A stretch of 64,000 nt of DNA from Oscillospiraceae bacterium (GTDB lineage: Bacteria > Bacillota > Clostridia > Oscillospirales > Ruminococcaceae). The DNA is taken from NCBI GenBank assembly GCA_017427265.1, contig JAFRTG010000035.1, positions 46,745-110,744 of the forward strand, given 5' to 3'. The position numbers and the translations under genes were made by a program. The notes beneath the pieces are model-generated. The model did no database searches. It was given only the letters and a program-made list of their open reading frames with translations, and had not been told where the DNA came from. Numbering within the stretch: the first letter of the stretch is position 1; every line of letters starts with the position of its first letter. Positions 45,140-54,059 of the stretch are shown one piece after another.

Positions 45140-47809
45140 TCAGGTATCCTTCATGCGAACAGAAAGAACCGTAACAATCGTACAGATCAGATGATACATC
45201 AGCAGCACGCCGCCGCTGACATCCTTATAGGCACGAATGAAGATAAACAGAACCGCAAACAGAAGTCCGAGACAGGCTGTGACGGTCTGCACCAGCATAC
45301 CGATCGCTGCAGCAGAACGAATGCGCTTGGCACCGACGATCGTCTGCACGAATCCGGCAAGACGGCCGGCACAAAGCATCGAAGGGCTGCCTTTTTTTAG
45401 CGGCGCAGTCTCCTCAGCAAAATCCTTTTCGAGACGCGCAGGAATAATCTTCAATCGCTCTTCACGGACACCGAACATCTTGGCGATACGGCGCTGCGAC
45501 AGAATCGCATCGTTGCTGCGAATAATCAGGAACAGATTTTCCCGTTCGAGCTCCCTGATCCATTTCTTCACGGATTTGTTCGTTTCCAGCCGAATGATAT
45601 ACAGTGCAGACACGCTGCCGGCCACCGAGAGGTACAGTGCCTCCGCACCGGGCGGCGTCAGTCCCTTGACCTTGGAAGAAACCGGAATGCCCTCCACGCT
45701 GTGCTCGATCATCATGTCGCGCGTGCCAAGCAGCACACGCTTGTTTCCGATCCAGCCGCTGATGCCTTTGCCCTCGTCATACGCATAATTTTCAACAGGC
45801 AGAAGCATGTTGTCCTCAGCAAGAATTGCGCCGGAGAACAGATCCTTCAGGATACTGCCGGCATGCTGGGTCAGGCTTGCTGCATATTGAAGCGCCTGAT
45901 CTATGTGGCCTTCGCCGACAACGTGGATGGATTCGAGCTTGGTCGCATTGCGCGGGAACAGCGTCACGGCATCAACCATGATTGTATTGACATCAAAGAA
46001 ATCGTCCACACTCTGATAGCCGAGAAGCAGACCCGAATTCCGGACATAATCCTTCGTTCCGGCTGCCATCGGGAGATTCGAGATCAGCGTAATCGCCGTA
46101 CATGCACATGCAGAAAAACACAGTGCGAACACCGACATGCCATAACAGACGGCACTTTCAACCTGCGGCGCGCGGATAAACGAAATGAGCACGGAAAATA
46201 CCAGTGCAAACAGCAAAATCAGCGGAACTGCAGTCCTGCAGAACTTATCCGCAATGTCAGTCGAAAATGTGTATTTCAGGAAATCCTCCGGTTCTTCAAT
46301 CGGCTGCATCGCAGCAAGAATCGGAAAGTCGCCGGTCGTTCCGCGTGTCAGATTCTCTGAACGGCGCTCATCTTCAACATAGTGGATACCGTATTTCGGA
46401 TTTCCGTCGGTCAGCCGCTCATAATTGCGCAGTGCTCTGGTCGCAATCAGTTTCTTGCCGACCGCGTTCAGCAGCAGGGAGAGCAAGCCGACGGAGATAT
46501 AAACCGAAACGGTTCCGCTTTTCAGCATACTCTGGCTCGGCAGCATCAGGAAAGCAGCAAGCTCAGCCGATATGATTGACATCGCTGCGAGGGAATCGCA
46601 GTCCGCCCGGAACTGAATCAGCTTGAGATAACCGTTTTTCAGCAGACTTCCGCAGAGCAGCAGACCTGCAAATCCGAACAGCAGCTGAATCGTCAGAAAA
46701 CTGAACGGAGATGCCTGACTTGAAAGAAAAGCAGGAATCCGGAGATTCGGAACCCAGTCCAGAAGTGTCACAATCGAGCTGAAAAACGTAAGGATTCCAA
46801 GCAGCACCACACGAATCGTCTGGCTCGTGTTCAGCTCAAGCAGGTCATTGCGGACGGATTTGATCTGATCGTTCTCCGTAACGGGCTTTGCTTCCAGCGG
46901 AAGATCCGTCCGTTTGCGCCGTTCATTCTGATACCGCACATCAATATTGATCTTGTCGCGCGCATCTTCCCGGTCAGAGGACAGAATGATCTGTGTATGC
47001 TCCGCCTGCTTCAGATAGCGAATCGGCTTGGGCTTTTCAAGCGGATGCTGCTTCAGTGTTTCCGGAATCCGTTCAAGAACCTCCTGCGAAACCTTATGCT
47101 CTTTTCGCTTGCGCAGCTTGGACGCAGGCAATGTCTGCGGTGTTGAAACAGGCGTCACCCGCTGATACGGCTGCCCGTCCGAAGACTGACGCTTCCGCAG
47201 CTCCTTGGCTCGTGTGGAATCGCTCATGCGGCGGATTTTCGGGTGGTAGCTGCCGTTATCCTCCTGATCGGTGACAAGAACCGCATGGTCATATGCCTGC
47301 GATGTTGCAGGTGTTCCGCGGCCGCCGCGCGTTTCCGCCTCCACATTTGCGATCGAGTTCATAAAAGAAACCTGCGGCTTTTTGATATCTGCAGGTGTCA
47401 CTGTCCGAACCGGCTCCGCGCTGCGCAGTGAACTGTCTGCTTTTTTCGGCGCTTCGGTTCCGGATTCGATCAGATTGCCGTCGCGGTCTGTTTTTACCTT
47501 GATCCGCGCAGGCACAACGATTTTTGCACTGTTTTTTTCTGCGGCCTTTTTATCATCCTTCGGATCCGGTGCAGCCTGCTCTGCTGCGCCCTCCGGTTTG
47601 CATTCCGTATTATCTCCCGGCGCAGCATCCGGCGTTTTCGAGTCTGTTTGCAGCGGCTCCGATCCGGAAGCAACCTGCTTCTGAGCATCCGTACCGGCTG
47701 ACTCCGCAGCATCAGCCGCAGGATTCTTTTCAGCGGCACTTTGCTCAGTCTGCAAAGCCGGCAGCTGATCGTTTGGCTGCTTTTTCTTTTTATGACGTTT
47801 GGACGACAT
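45140..47809 (-). CDS. Degenerate P-type-ATPase-like membrane protein
   Basis: An 889-residue protein. The first 300 residues are hydrophilic and highly charged (MSSKRHKKKKQPNDQLPAL). The rest resembles the membrane and nucleotide-binding parts of heavy-metal P-type ATPases: paired helices from about 325, a segment VNTIMVDAVTLFPRN at the phosphorylation site, and GISGWIGNKRVLLGTRDMM like the N-domain of copper ATPases. However DKTGT reads DAVTL, TGDN reads RSND (LFLIIRSNDAIL), GDGxND is absent, and no TGE actuator motif is seen. It is therefore probably not an active pump. GGGATG-type sequence precedes the ATG. Function is unknown; a membrane scaffold or sensor is possible. Confidence 0.75.
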   Translation of the reverse strand: MSSKRHKKKKQPNDQLPALQTEQSAAEKNPAADAAESAGTDAQKQVASGSEPLQTDSKTPDAAPGDNTECKPEGAAEQAAPDPKDDKKAAEKNSAKIVVPARIKVKTDRDGNLIESGTEAPKKADSSLRSAEPVRTVTPADIKKPQVSFMNSIANVEAETRGGRGTPATSQAYDHAVLVTDQEDNGSYHPKIRRMSDSTRAKELRKRQSSDGQPYQRVTPVSTPQTLPASKLRKRKEHKVSQEVLERIPETLKQHPLEKPKPIRYLKQAEHTQIILSSDREDARDKINIDVRYQNERRKRTDLPLEAKPVTENDQIKSVRNDLLELNTSQTIRVVLLGILTFFSSIVTLLDWVPNLRIPAFLSSQASPFSFLTIQLLFGFAGLLLCGSLLKNGYLKLIQFRADCDSLAAMSIISAELAAFLMLPSQSMLKSGTVSVYISVGLLSLLLNAVGKKLIATRALRNYERLTDGNPKYGIHYVEDERRSENLTRGTTGDFPILAAMQPIEEPEDFLKYTFSTDIADKFCRTAVPLILLFALVFSVLISFIRAPQVESAVCYGMSVFALCFSACACTAITLISNLPMAAGTKDYVRNSGLLLGYQSVDDFFDVNTIMVDAVTLFPRNATKLESIHVVGEGHIDQALQYAASLTQHAGSILKDLFSGAILAEDNMLLPVENYAYDEGKGISGWIGNKRVLLGTRDMMIEHSVEGIPVSSKVKGLTPPGAEALYLSVAGSVSALYIIRLETNKSVKKWIRELERENLFLIIRSNDAILSQRRIAKMFGVREERLKIIPARLEKDFAEETAPLKKGSPSMLCAGRLAGFVQTIVGAKRIRSAAAIGMLVQTVTACLGLLFAVLFIFIRAYKDVSGGVLLMYHLICTIVTVLSVRMKDT

Positions 47810-47837
47810 TCTTCATGCATCCCTTTCTGTAATCTTC

Positions 47838-48599
47838 TTACGGTTGTTTTGCACCGCGCTGTCTGACCGCTTCATACATCAGAATACCGGCTGCGACAGA
47901 CGCATTCAGGGAATTCACCTTACCGAACATCGGCAGTGAAATGATGGCATCGCACTGCTGACGTACAGGCGCACTTAACCCGAAGCCCTCAGAGCCGATG
48001 ACAATGCCGATCGCACCGTTCAAATCCGTGCGCGACGCAGTTTCCCCGTCCATATCTGCGCCGTAAAACCATATGCCCTGCTTCTTGAGGGCAATCATTT
48101 CTGTTGCAAGATTGCCGACCCTTGCAACCGGAATCCAGCTTGCAGCGCCGGCTGATGTCTTGAACACGGTCTGTGTCAGCGAAGCGCTCCGGCGTTTGGG
48201 CAGAATAATCCCGTCTGCACCGGCTGCCTCTGCAGTCCGGATAATTGCACCGAGATTGTGCGGATCCTCAATGCCGTCACAGAGAATCAGGAACGGCGCA
48301 GTCCCCTTCTCTTTGCTGACGGCAAGGATATCGGAAACCGAAGCATATCCGGTACATGCGCCCTCTGCGCAGACACCCTGATGGTTTCCGTTGTTGGTCA
48401 GCTGGTCAAGTTTACGGCTGTCGGTCTGTTTCACCACAATCCCGCGCTTTCTGGCCTCTGCGCAGATCGCACCGAGACTGCCGCTCATAGATGTCACAAG
48501 AATATGATTCAGAGGTGTATCAGCTTTCAATGCTTCCAGAACAGCATTTCTGCCGAAAATCAGTTCCTCATGCTCTGTTGTATCTGATTGATATTTCAT
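47838..48599 (-). CDS. rlmB: TrmH/RlmB-type 23S rRNA 2'-O-methyltransferase
   Basis: SPOUT-class methyltransferase; RlmB methylates G2251 of 23S rRNA. The ATG at 48599 has AGGGGA upstream and opens the conserved part (EELIFGRNAVLEALKA); the 30 codons before it overlap the promoter. The 253 residues have an N-terminal RNA substrate-binding domain and the knotted domain with CDGIEDPHNLGAIIRTAEAAGAD, IGIVIGSEGFGLS and SLPMFGKVNSLNASVAAGI. Assignment to RlmB rather than another TrmH member is likely but not certain. Confidence 0.9.
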   Translation of the reverse strand: MKYQSDTTEHEELIFGRNAVLEALKADTPLNHILVTSMSGSLGAICAEARKRGIVVKQTDSRKLDQLTNNGNHQGVCAEGACTGYASVSDILAVSKEKGTAPFLILCDGIEDPHNLGAIIRTAEAAGADGIILPKRRSASLTQTVFKTSAGAASWIPVARVGNLATEMIALKKQGIWFYGADMDGETASRTDLNGAIGIVIGSEGFGLSAPVRQQCDAIISLPMFGKVNSLNASVAAGILMYEAVRQRGAKQP

Positions 48600-48630
48600 A
48601 ATAATCCCCTTTTTTTCGATTGTCCTCTTT

Positions 48631-48659
48631 ATTATAGCATATTTCCTGTAAAATAACAA
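48631..48659 (-). promoter_or_regulatory. Promoter of rlmB
   Basis: Minus strand TTGTTA (48659-48654), 17-bp spacer, TATAAT (48636-48631), 31 bases before the start. Confidence 0.8.
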
Positions 48660-48727
48660 GAAGAAACAGCATAGTTTTTTCCAGCACACATTTGGTAAAT
48701 ATACACATATGGGAATTATGAATCCGC

Positions 48728-49876
48728 TTATCGCTTTCGATAATTCACAAAAACTGTCAGCTGCGTGTTTGATAATATAATATGATCTATGATATTCTGT
48801 AAACGAAACAAATCAACGGATACGCCGTCCGCCGTCAAGGCTTCTTCAATCTGTTCCAGTATCACGCGCAAGTCAGCAGAGACGCAGACACAGCCGTTTC
48901 CGCGTCTGCGACCGCCGCATAACAGTCTGTCGCCCGAAACAGTCATCCGGCTTCCGCAATGTCCGCAGAACACGCTCCCGGAAAGCCAGTGTGGCCTTGT
49001 GTGCCTATGCTGCCGCCGATTCAGAATTAACTGCACCGCGTTATAATCATCCTGAGAAACAATCGCTGGAATTTTCAGTTCGATCCATTCAGAGTGCGGT
49101 AAATGAAGTCTCCTGCTGTTTTTATAGCTGAATCGCTGCGTCCGGTGCAGATACATATTACCAACATATGCTGAATTGCGCAGAATACGCTGAACAGATG
49201 CAGTTGACCAGTGTCCCTTCCGGCCGCACGGCTGCGGAATCCCCAGCTGCTCCATGTAGTCTGACACCGCCTGAAGTCTGGCGGTGCGCTGATATTCAGC
49301 GAAAATCATGCGAATATGCTCTGCTTTTTCAGGCTCAATCACAATCCTTCCGCTGCATTTTATATATCCGTAGGGAAGACGCGCTAACGTACATATTCCG
49401 GCTTTTTGCCGCGCATAAACCGCAGCACGGACTTTACGGGAAATATCGCGTGCATACCAGTCGTCCATCATAGCGCGAATTGGCGAAAAATCATTCATAG
49501 CAGATTCAGTGCCCGTATCGACGCCGTCGCATACAGCAATCAACCGTACCCGGTGCATCGGAAACCATGATTCAAGAAGCTCACCGGTGTGCAGATAGTC
49601 TCTGCTCAGCCGCGATAGATCCTTGACAAGCACAGTGTGAATTTTGTCCTCCTCAATCGCCCTGAGCAGGGCCTGCAATCCGCTGCGGTTCCGGACTGTT
49701 CCGGAGATTCCGTCGTCAGCATACTCCGCGCATATTTCAATTCCGTTTTCCGCCGCATATTGTTGCAGAAACATGCGCTGGCTCGATATGCTTTCAGATT
49801 CGCTGCGACATTTTCCGTCATCCTTTGACAAACGCAGATAAACAGCAGCAGGGTTCGCATAATCCAACGCATTCAC
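48728..49876 (-). CDS. Serine recombinase with zinc-ribbon
   Basis: Site-specific recombinase of the resolvase/large serine integrase type. The 382 residues have the catalytic N-domain (VYLRLSKDD with the nucleophilic Ser, VLVKDLSRLSRDYLHTG), the recombinase domain (LPYGYIKCSGRIVIEPEKAE, WSTASVQRILRNSAYVGNM) and a zinc ribbon (SGSVFCGHCGSRM with a later CGG), but only a short C-terminal tail, so it is smaller than typical 450-550 residue integrases. The start is unclear: GTG at 49876 lies two bases from GGAGG, and TTG at 49867 eleven. It points away from the tRNA. No element of its own is evident, so it may be a remnant. Confidence 0.88.
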   Translation of the reverse strand: MNALDYANPAAVYLRLSKDDGKCRSESESISSQRMFLQQYAAENGIEICAEYADDGISGTVRNRSGLQALLRAIEEDKIHTVLVKDLSRLSRDYLHTGELLESWFPMHRVRLIAVCDGVDTGTESAMNDFSPIRAMMDDWYARDISRKVRAAVYARQKAGICTLARLPYGYIKCSGRIVIEPEKAEHIRMIFAEYQRTARLQAVSDYMEQLGIPQPCGRKGHWSTASVQRILRNSAYVGNMYLHRTQRFSYKNSRRLHLPHSEWIELKIPAIVSQDDYNAVQLILNRRQHRHTRPHWLSGSVFCGHCGSRMTVSGDRLLCGGRRRGNGCVCVSADLRVILEQIEEALTADGVSVDLFRLQNIIDHIILSNTQLTVFVNYRKR

Positions 49877-49949
49877 CGCCTCCTAAAGTCCAATAGAAAT
49901 TGATATTGTATACGACTTTTGTGCAACACGACGATTTTCACGCAACTTC

Positions 49950-49978
49950 TTGACATTTGACTTGATATATGATACAAT
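49950..49978 (+). promoter_or_regulatory. Promoter of the tRNA-fMet gene
   Basis: TTGACA (49950-49955), 17-bp spacer, TACAAT (49973-49978), ending 13 bases before the mature tRNA. Confidence 0.88.
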
Positions 49979-49991
49979 ATATTTGTCAGGA

Positions 49992-50068
<77 letters not shown>

Positions 50069-50076
50069 ATCAAAAG

Positions 50077-50108
50077 CCTCGTAGATACGTAATTCTACGA
50101 GGTTTTTT
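50077..50108 (+). terminator. Terminator of tRNA-fMet
   Basis: Arms CCTCGTAGA (50077-50085) and TCTACGAGG (50094-50102), loop of eight, then TTTTTT. Confidence 0.92.
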
Positions 50109-50136
50109 CTTTGCCTAAATAACTCATAGCAACTGA

Positions 50137-50158
50137 TTTGACCCCAATTTGACCCCAA
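50137..50158 (+). repeat. Tandem 11-bp repeat near the tRNA
   Basis: TTTGACCCCAA occurs twice back to back (50137-50147 and 50148-50158), 69 bases after the tRNA. Its place suggests integrase arm-type binding sites or debris of an attachment region; that is inference. Confidence 0.6.
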
Positions 50159-50160
50159 CC

Positions 50161-50200
50161 GGAGCAGCTAATCATTGAAATTGAGCTGCTCCCTTTTCTT
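50161..50200 (+). terminator. Second terminator-like hairpin past the tRNA
   Basis: GGAGCAGCT (50161-50169) pairs with AGCTGCTCC (50184-50192), followed by CTTTTCTTTT. No gene precedes it. The stretch 50201-50470 holds nothing I can recognise. Confidence 0.6.
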
Positions 50201-50475
50201 TTATAGTATATTTCTATTCTGTAGTAGATATGCTACTATTATATCTTTACTCACTTTTCGCTGTTCCTAAAGTGTCAAGCATCAAGGAAGGAATAAGCAA
50301 AGCAGCATACAGACAGGTTATCTATAATTGGATTGTTGGGATGCTGATAACAGCAGCACTTCGAATACAGGCAATTAATCCAATATAATAAAAGCCTTCA
50401 TGACTGTTACGGTTCCTGTTTAGAACTCTCTGAGGCAAATCTCATACCTGTCTCGGAACGATTATAGGTAAAACC

Positions 50476-50514
50476 AAGAAAGCCCAATTTCATTGTGAGA
50501 TTGGGCTTTCTTTT
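50476..50514. terminator. Terminator before the resolvase remnant
   Basis: Perfect 13-bp arms AAGAAAGCCCAAT (50476-50488) and ATTGGGCTTTCTT (50500-50512), loop of eleven, then TT. Usable on either strand. Confidence 0.7.
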
Positions 50515-50650
50515 CGGTGATACATGGAAAGTGAAGAACATCACAGGCAGAGACTTTATGCGGAGAATGGGCTTGTCGGCTAATACTTTTTATCGCCGTG
50601 TCAGGGAGTATGAAGCCACTCACGGCATTGCCAAGCCGACCTCTGCTTGA
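50496..50650 (+). pseudogene. Remnant of a serine resolvase C-terminus
   Basis: Open frame without a start, overlapping the preceding terminator. It encodes NITGRDFMRRMGLSANTFYR followed by RVREYEATHG and a stop at 50648. That is the helix-turn-helix that ends small serine resolvases (the segment MRRLGLKKTTFYRR in others). The catalytic domain is missing, so this is a fragment left by an earlier mobile element. Confidence 0.6.
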
Positions 50651-50741
50651 AAGCACTTTCAGGCGAACGGAAATGCCCTTCAAAGCCGTCCGAGCTTGCG
50701 GAGCGGAAAACTTTACCGTCCGAAAAGAAAAAACCTATATT

Positions 50742-51182
50742 TTATTCCTCCGGCTGAACAGAAGCATATTCCATTGCCTGACGCATCTTCTTTTCAAACA
50801 TTTCTGAAGGTATCAGGGCGATGCCTTCTTTATCATCGGTCAGAACGATCAGTCGCTGACCGCCTGTCAATCCGAAATTTTCCCTGACTTCTTTCGGGAT
50901 AACAAGCTGTCCGCGCTCGTTTATCACTACAGAACCGTAAATGTTTTTGCCTTTCTGCGGCGGCGGAAGAACTTTTTTTCCGTCAAGAGTCGTTGTTTTC
51001 ACAAGACTGTCTATGGTCACACCGTAGACCTCGGCAAGGCGCATACACTTTTCTATATCGGGAACTGTAGCGCCATTCTCCCATTTTGCATGAGCCTGCC
51101 GTGATATGCCGATCTTCTCGGCTATCTCCTCCTGTGAAAAGCCATGGATATTGCGAAGCATGATAAGGTTTTCTTTCAGCAT
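50742..51182 (-). CDS. XRE-AbrB fusion transcriptional regulator
   Basis: A 146-residue DNA-binding protein joining two motifs. Residues 1-60 form an XRE helix-turn-helix (GFSQEEIAEKIGISRQAHAK, WENGATVPDIEKCMRLAEVY). Residues about 80-128 form a SpoVT/AbrB swapped-hairpin domain (NIYGSVVINERGQLVIPKEV, RENFGLTGGQRLIVL). Such fusions occur in Firmicutes, often beside the gene they control. The gap to the upstream hydrolase is nine bases, with GGGAG before the ATG, so they are cotranscribed. The inverted repeat at 52320-52354 is a candidate target. Confidence 0.9.
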   Translation of the reverse strand: MLKENLIMLRNIHGFSQEEIAEKIGISRQAHAKWENGATVPDIEKCMRLAEVYGVTIDSLVKTTTLDGKKVLPPPQKGKNIYGSVVINERGQLVIPKEVRENFGLTGGQRLIVLTDDKEGIALIPSEMFEKKMRQAMEYASVQPEE

Positions 51183-51191
51183 GATACTCCC

Positions 51192-52253
51192 TCATTCCAG
51201 TAATGAATCGACAGCTTTGATGTAATCGTCCTTGTGTGACGTATGGATAACATGATCGCTGTCGCTTGTTTCGATAAGGCGGCAATTGTCTCCGATATAC
51301 GATACCGCACGTTCAGCCTGTTCACGGGAAGCCGCACAGAGATATGTTCCGTCCTCAGCGGAATTTTCCTTTGCGTGGATATAAACGCAGGGCACATCAA
51401 TATCGGAAAGTATCTGCTCATGTGTAAGCCCGTGATTCCATGTAAGGTCATAAAAGCGCTCTCCGTATGCAAAGTCATACTCCTGTGCAAATTGGAACAC
51501 ATACCATATCGAGGACGGCAGAAAACCTATCTTCACAGGCTCATCGGGGTGCTTTTCGTGATAGCTCTGCGCATAGTCCGCAATACTAGGCATGGCGTCT
51601 TTCATAAACAGCTGACCCCAATAGCAGTGACGAAGATAATATGCTTCCCAGCACTCGGTTATATCCGAATTATTGTAATCATGGAGATTTTTGTAGGTGT
51701 CAAGGTATGCAAAGCTCTGCTCCCAGCCTTCACCCTCTGTTGAAAAAACAGGAGGATCTTCAAGCACTGCGCCTGCGATATTCTCTCCGCCGTATGCCGC
51801 AATGTATGCGGCAGTCAGCGCACCGTTGGAATGACCTGCAACAACAGTCGGCTCACCGATCAATTCATTGATGAATGTGATAAGGTCATCGCCGTTCACA
51901 TCAATATAGTAAAGACTCTCATCGTGAGATGAACCGCCGTGTCCGTAAACATCGACCGCATAAATATGCCAGTTCTTGCAGAGCTCAGGCATTACAAGCG
52001 CATAATCCTCCCATACGCTCATTTGCCCGTGGATAAGAAGAAGTGCGGGCTTGTCGTTTTTGACTTCGCCGTAATTGATGACATTACCGTTTTGCAGGGC
52101 AAACTGCTTTTCCTCAGCCCCGACCTTATCAAGTGCTTTTTGGTATTTGTCGTACCAGTGAAGATTATGATGACAATAACCCAAAAAAGCGACTAACAAA
52201 ACAACTATCAGCGAAACGATAACTATCGCCGTGATCTTCAGTATCTTTTTCAT
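51192..52253 (-). CDS. Membrane-anchored alpha/beta hydrolase
   Basis: A 353-residue hydrolase with an N-terminal membrane anchor (KILKITAIVIVSLIVVLLVA) and an outside alpha/beta-hydrolase fold. Visible are the oxyanion region LLLIHGQMSVWEDY, VDVYGHGGSS, the nucleophile elbow VVAGHSNGALTAAY (Ser), and the C-terminal His in SDSDHVIHTSHKDDY; an Asp in SDIDVPCVYIHAKEN may complete the triad. Substrate unknown. It lies in an operon with the XRE-AbrB regulator, which may control it. Confidence 0.88.
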   Translation of the reverse strand: MKKILKITAIVIVSLIVVLLVAFLGYCHHNLHWYDKYQKALDKVGAEEKQFALQNGNVINYGEVKNDKPALLLIHGQMSVWEDYALVMPELCKNWHIYAVDVYGHGGSSHDESLYYIDVNGDDLITFINELIGEPTVVAGHSNGALTAAYIAAYGGENIAGAVLEDPPVFSTEGEGWEQSFAYLDTYKNLHDYNNSDITECWEAYYLRHCYWGQLFMKDAMPSIADYAQSYHEKHPDEPVKIGFLPSSIWYVFQFAQEYDFAYGERFYDLTWNHGLTHEQILSDIDVPCVYIHAKENSAEDGTYLCAASREQAERAVSYIGDNCRLIETSDSDHVIHTSHKDDYIKAVDSLLE

Positions 52254-52284
52254 AGTGATTCTCCTCTATCTGATGTCTATGAAA

Positions 52285-52313
52285 ATTATAACACGGCATT
52301 TGCAAAACGTCCA
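52285..52313 (-). promoter_or_regulatory. Promoter of the hydrolase-regulator operon
   Basis: Minus strand TGGACG (52313-52308), 17-bp spacer, TATAAT (52290-52285), 32 bases before the ATG. Confidence 0.7.
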
Positions 52314-52319
52314 CCAATC

Positions 52320-52354
52320 AAACTTGTCAAAAAAATATGTTTTATGACAAGTTT
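52320..52354. promoter_or_regulatory. Inverted repeat upstream of the hydrolase promoter
   Basis: AAACTTGTCA (52320-52329) and TGACAAGTTT (52345-52354), perfect 10-bp arms with a 15-base centre, just upstream of the -35 box. Candidate operator for the XRE-AbrB protein. Confidence 0.6.
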
Positions 52355-52394
52355 AGTTGCATTATCATTATATCCTATCTGCAAGGGAATGTCA

Positions 52395-52454
52395 ATAACA
52401 GACAAAGCCCTGAAAAATGCTTGTGCAAGCATATCTCAGGGCTTTGTCTGTTAT
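52395..52454. terminator. Long hairpin between integrase and hydrolase genes
   Basis: Perfect 19-bp outer arms (52395-52413 and 52436-52454) and an inner 7-bp hairpin (52417-52423 with 52426-52432). No T-run follows, so it could be an insertion remnant rather than a terminator. The rest of 52455-52610 shows nothing else. Confidence 0.55.
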
Positions 52455-52610
52455 TCAGTTCCAATAGGGTATATGCTATATTAAGAGGTATCTAACTACA
52501 AGGGGTCAAATTCTATGATAAGGCAATCTTATGAGTTATCTTTTGAGTTCTTTCTAAATGAAAACGAAAAAACATAGAGCAGGGAGACAATAACGTCCCC
52601 CTGCTTCATT

Positions 52611-54008
52611 TTATAGTTGTATCAGAAAATACATCTCATTGGGCTGCAACACAAGTGAATCAGAAGGCGTAGCGGGAGGCAGCATCATGCCGTCAAATTT
52701 CTCAATGATCCTCTCTTTGATCTCTGCTATCCCCTGCATGACATCCTGCGCCAAAACTGATATACCATTAAAGTCAACCGCGTTCAGCAAGTACCCATTG
52801 CTAACGGCTGAAACTACCACAGGGTAAGGACAGGTATTCTGAACTGCAAACATATCGTCCATCAGAGCCATCCCCTCACGACGCTGCGTATCCAGCACAT
52901 GGGTATACGTATCAAGAGTGAATGATGTCGAAGCATGGCCGAGTAAAGCCGAAATAGTTTTGGCATCCATTCCGCGTTCCATAGCCCTTGTTGCAAAAGT
53001 ATGTCTTGTTGCGTGAAAAGTGAAGTGCCCAATTCCGGCAGCAGCCAGCATATTATTGTAGTAGTCTTTCAGTGTGCGTGGTTCCATAAATCCGCCCAAT
53101 TGATTTGTTAAAACAAACCCCGACGCTTCGTACTGTCCTGCATAGTTGGTCGAATCCTGCGCCTGTAAGCTTCGCCATTGGTAGAATTCCTTAACAACTT
53201 GCTGAATCAAGGGAATCATCCGAATAGAGTTCTTGCTTTTAGGTGTCTGGATCACTATCTCTGTCGAATTGCCGATACCGTCATAATCAACCTTTGACAA
53301 TCGCTGTAATGTCCTTCTGACATAAAGGCACCTATTGTTCAGATCAACATCTTCCCAGCGAAGTCCTGTGATTTCAGCAATTCGCATACCTGTTGCAAGG
53401 GCTAGTCTGACAAAGAAACCATAGCGATGCTGATACGAAACGGATACTAACCTGTTTTGCTGTTCAATGGTCATGACTTCAATACAAGGCTTATCTGCCC
53501 TTGGCAGCACAACACCCTCGCATGGATTGAACGCTATATAATGCTCTATTACCGCCTGATGCATCGCCTTATGTAGAAATCGGTTAATATTCATGATGGT
53601 TTTGGGCGATAATTCTTCTTCCTCTATCTTATAATTGTAGAAATCCTGAAGGAGTCTGGTTGTTAAGTCCTTGAGTTTCAGGTTCGGAAAAGCTGGCGCA
53701 AAATGCTTATCAATATAGCTTCTATACCCAATGAAGGTAGATTGCTTCAGTTTGTTCTTTTGGTATACATTGAGAAACAAGTTCAGCCATTCCAATAAAG
53801 TCGTAGAGGTTGGATCAACGACTTCTTTACAATGAATCTCGTATTCAAGTTTCCGCAGTTTTTCGATGACCTCCGCTTGTGTCTTTCCATAAACCGATAT
53901 ACGCTTTTTATCTCCTGAGCGGAAATCATATCCCGCTGTTGCTCGGCCTTCCCAGCGACCGTCACTGCGTTTCCGATAGGAGCCTTCGTTATTTGCTCTT
54001 TTAGCCAT
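52611..54008 (-). CDS. Tyrosine integrase
   Basis: Phage-type site-specific recombinase that likely integrates the element. The ATG at 54008 is eight bases from GGAGG; the one at 54014 is only two away. The 465 residues comprise an AP2-like arm-binding domain (SYRKRSDGRWEGRATAGYD), a SAM-like core-binding domain (LNLFLNVYQKNKLKQSTFIG), and the catalytic domain with Arg in ATGMRIAEITGLRWEDV, His-x-x-Arg in HATRHTFATRAMERG, His in LLGHASTSFT and the nucleophile Tyr in DTYTHVL. The C-terminal 90 residues after the Tyr are an unusual tail with no recognised motif. Confidence 0.94.
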   Translation of the reverse strand: MAKRANNEGSYRKRSDGRWEGRATAGYDFRSGDKKRISVYGKTQAEVIEKLRKLEYEIHCKEVVDPTSTTLLEWLNLFLNVYQKNKLKQSTFIGYRSYIDKHFAPAFPNLKLKDLTTRLLQDFYNYKIEEEELSPKTIMNINRFLHKAMHQAVIEHYIAFNPCEGVVLPRADKPCIEVMTIEQQNRLVSVSYQHRYGFFVRLALATGMRIAEITGLRWEDVDLNNRCLYVRRTLQRLSKVDYDGIGNSTEIVIQTPKSKNSIRMIPLIQQVVKEFYQWRSLQAQDSTNYAGQYEASGFVLTNQLGGFMEPRTLKDYYNNMLAAAGIGHFTFHATRHTFATRAMERGMDAKTISALLGHASTSFTLDTYTHVLDTQRREGMALMDDMFAVQNTCPYPVVVSAVSNGYLLNAVDFNGISVLAQDVMQGIAEIKERIIEKFDGMMLPPATPSDSLVLQPNEMYFLIQL

Positions 54009-54059
54009 TTGCATGACCTCCTCATTATATTTTTATATAATAGTTCATATTGTGTTATT

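Noticed and set aside
49606-49872. Alternative minus frame starting with ATG after GGAGG
   Set aside because: It has a good ribosome site but encodes no recognisable motif and lies wholly within the serine recombinase catalytic domain.
48728-49876. Serine recombinase as integrase of the element to the right
   Set aside because: It lies on the other side of the tRNA, points away and lacks the long C-terminal region; the tyrosine integrase at 52611 is the better candidate.
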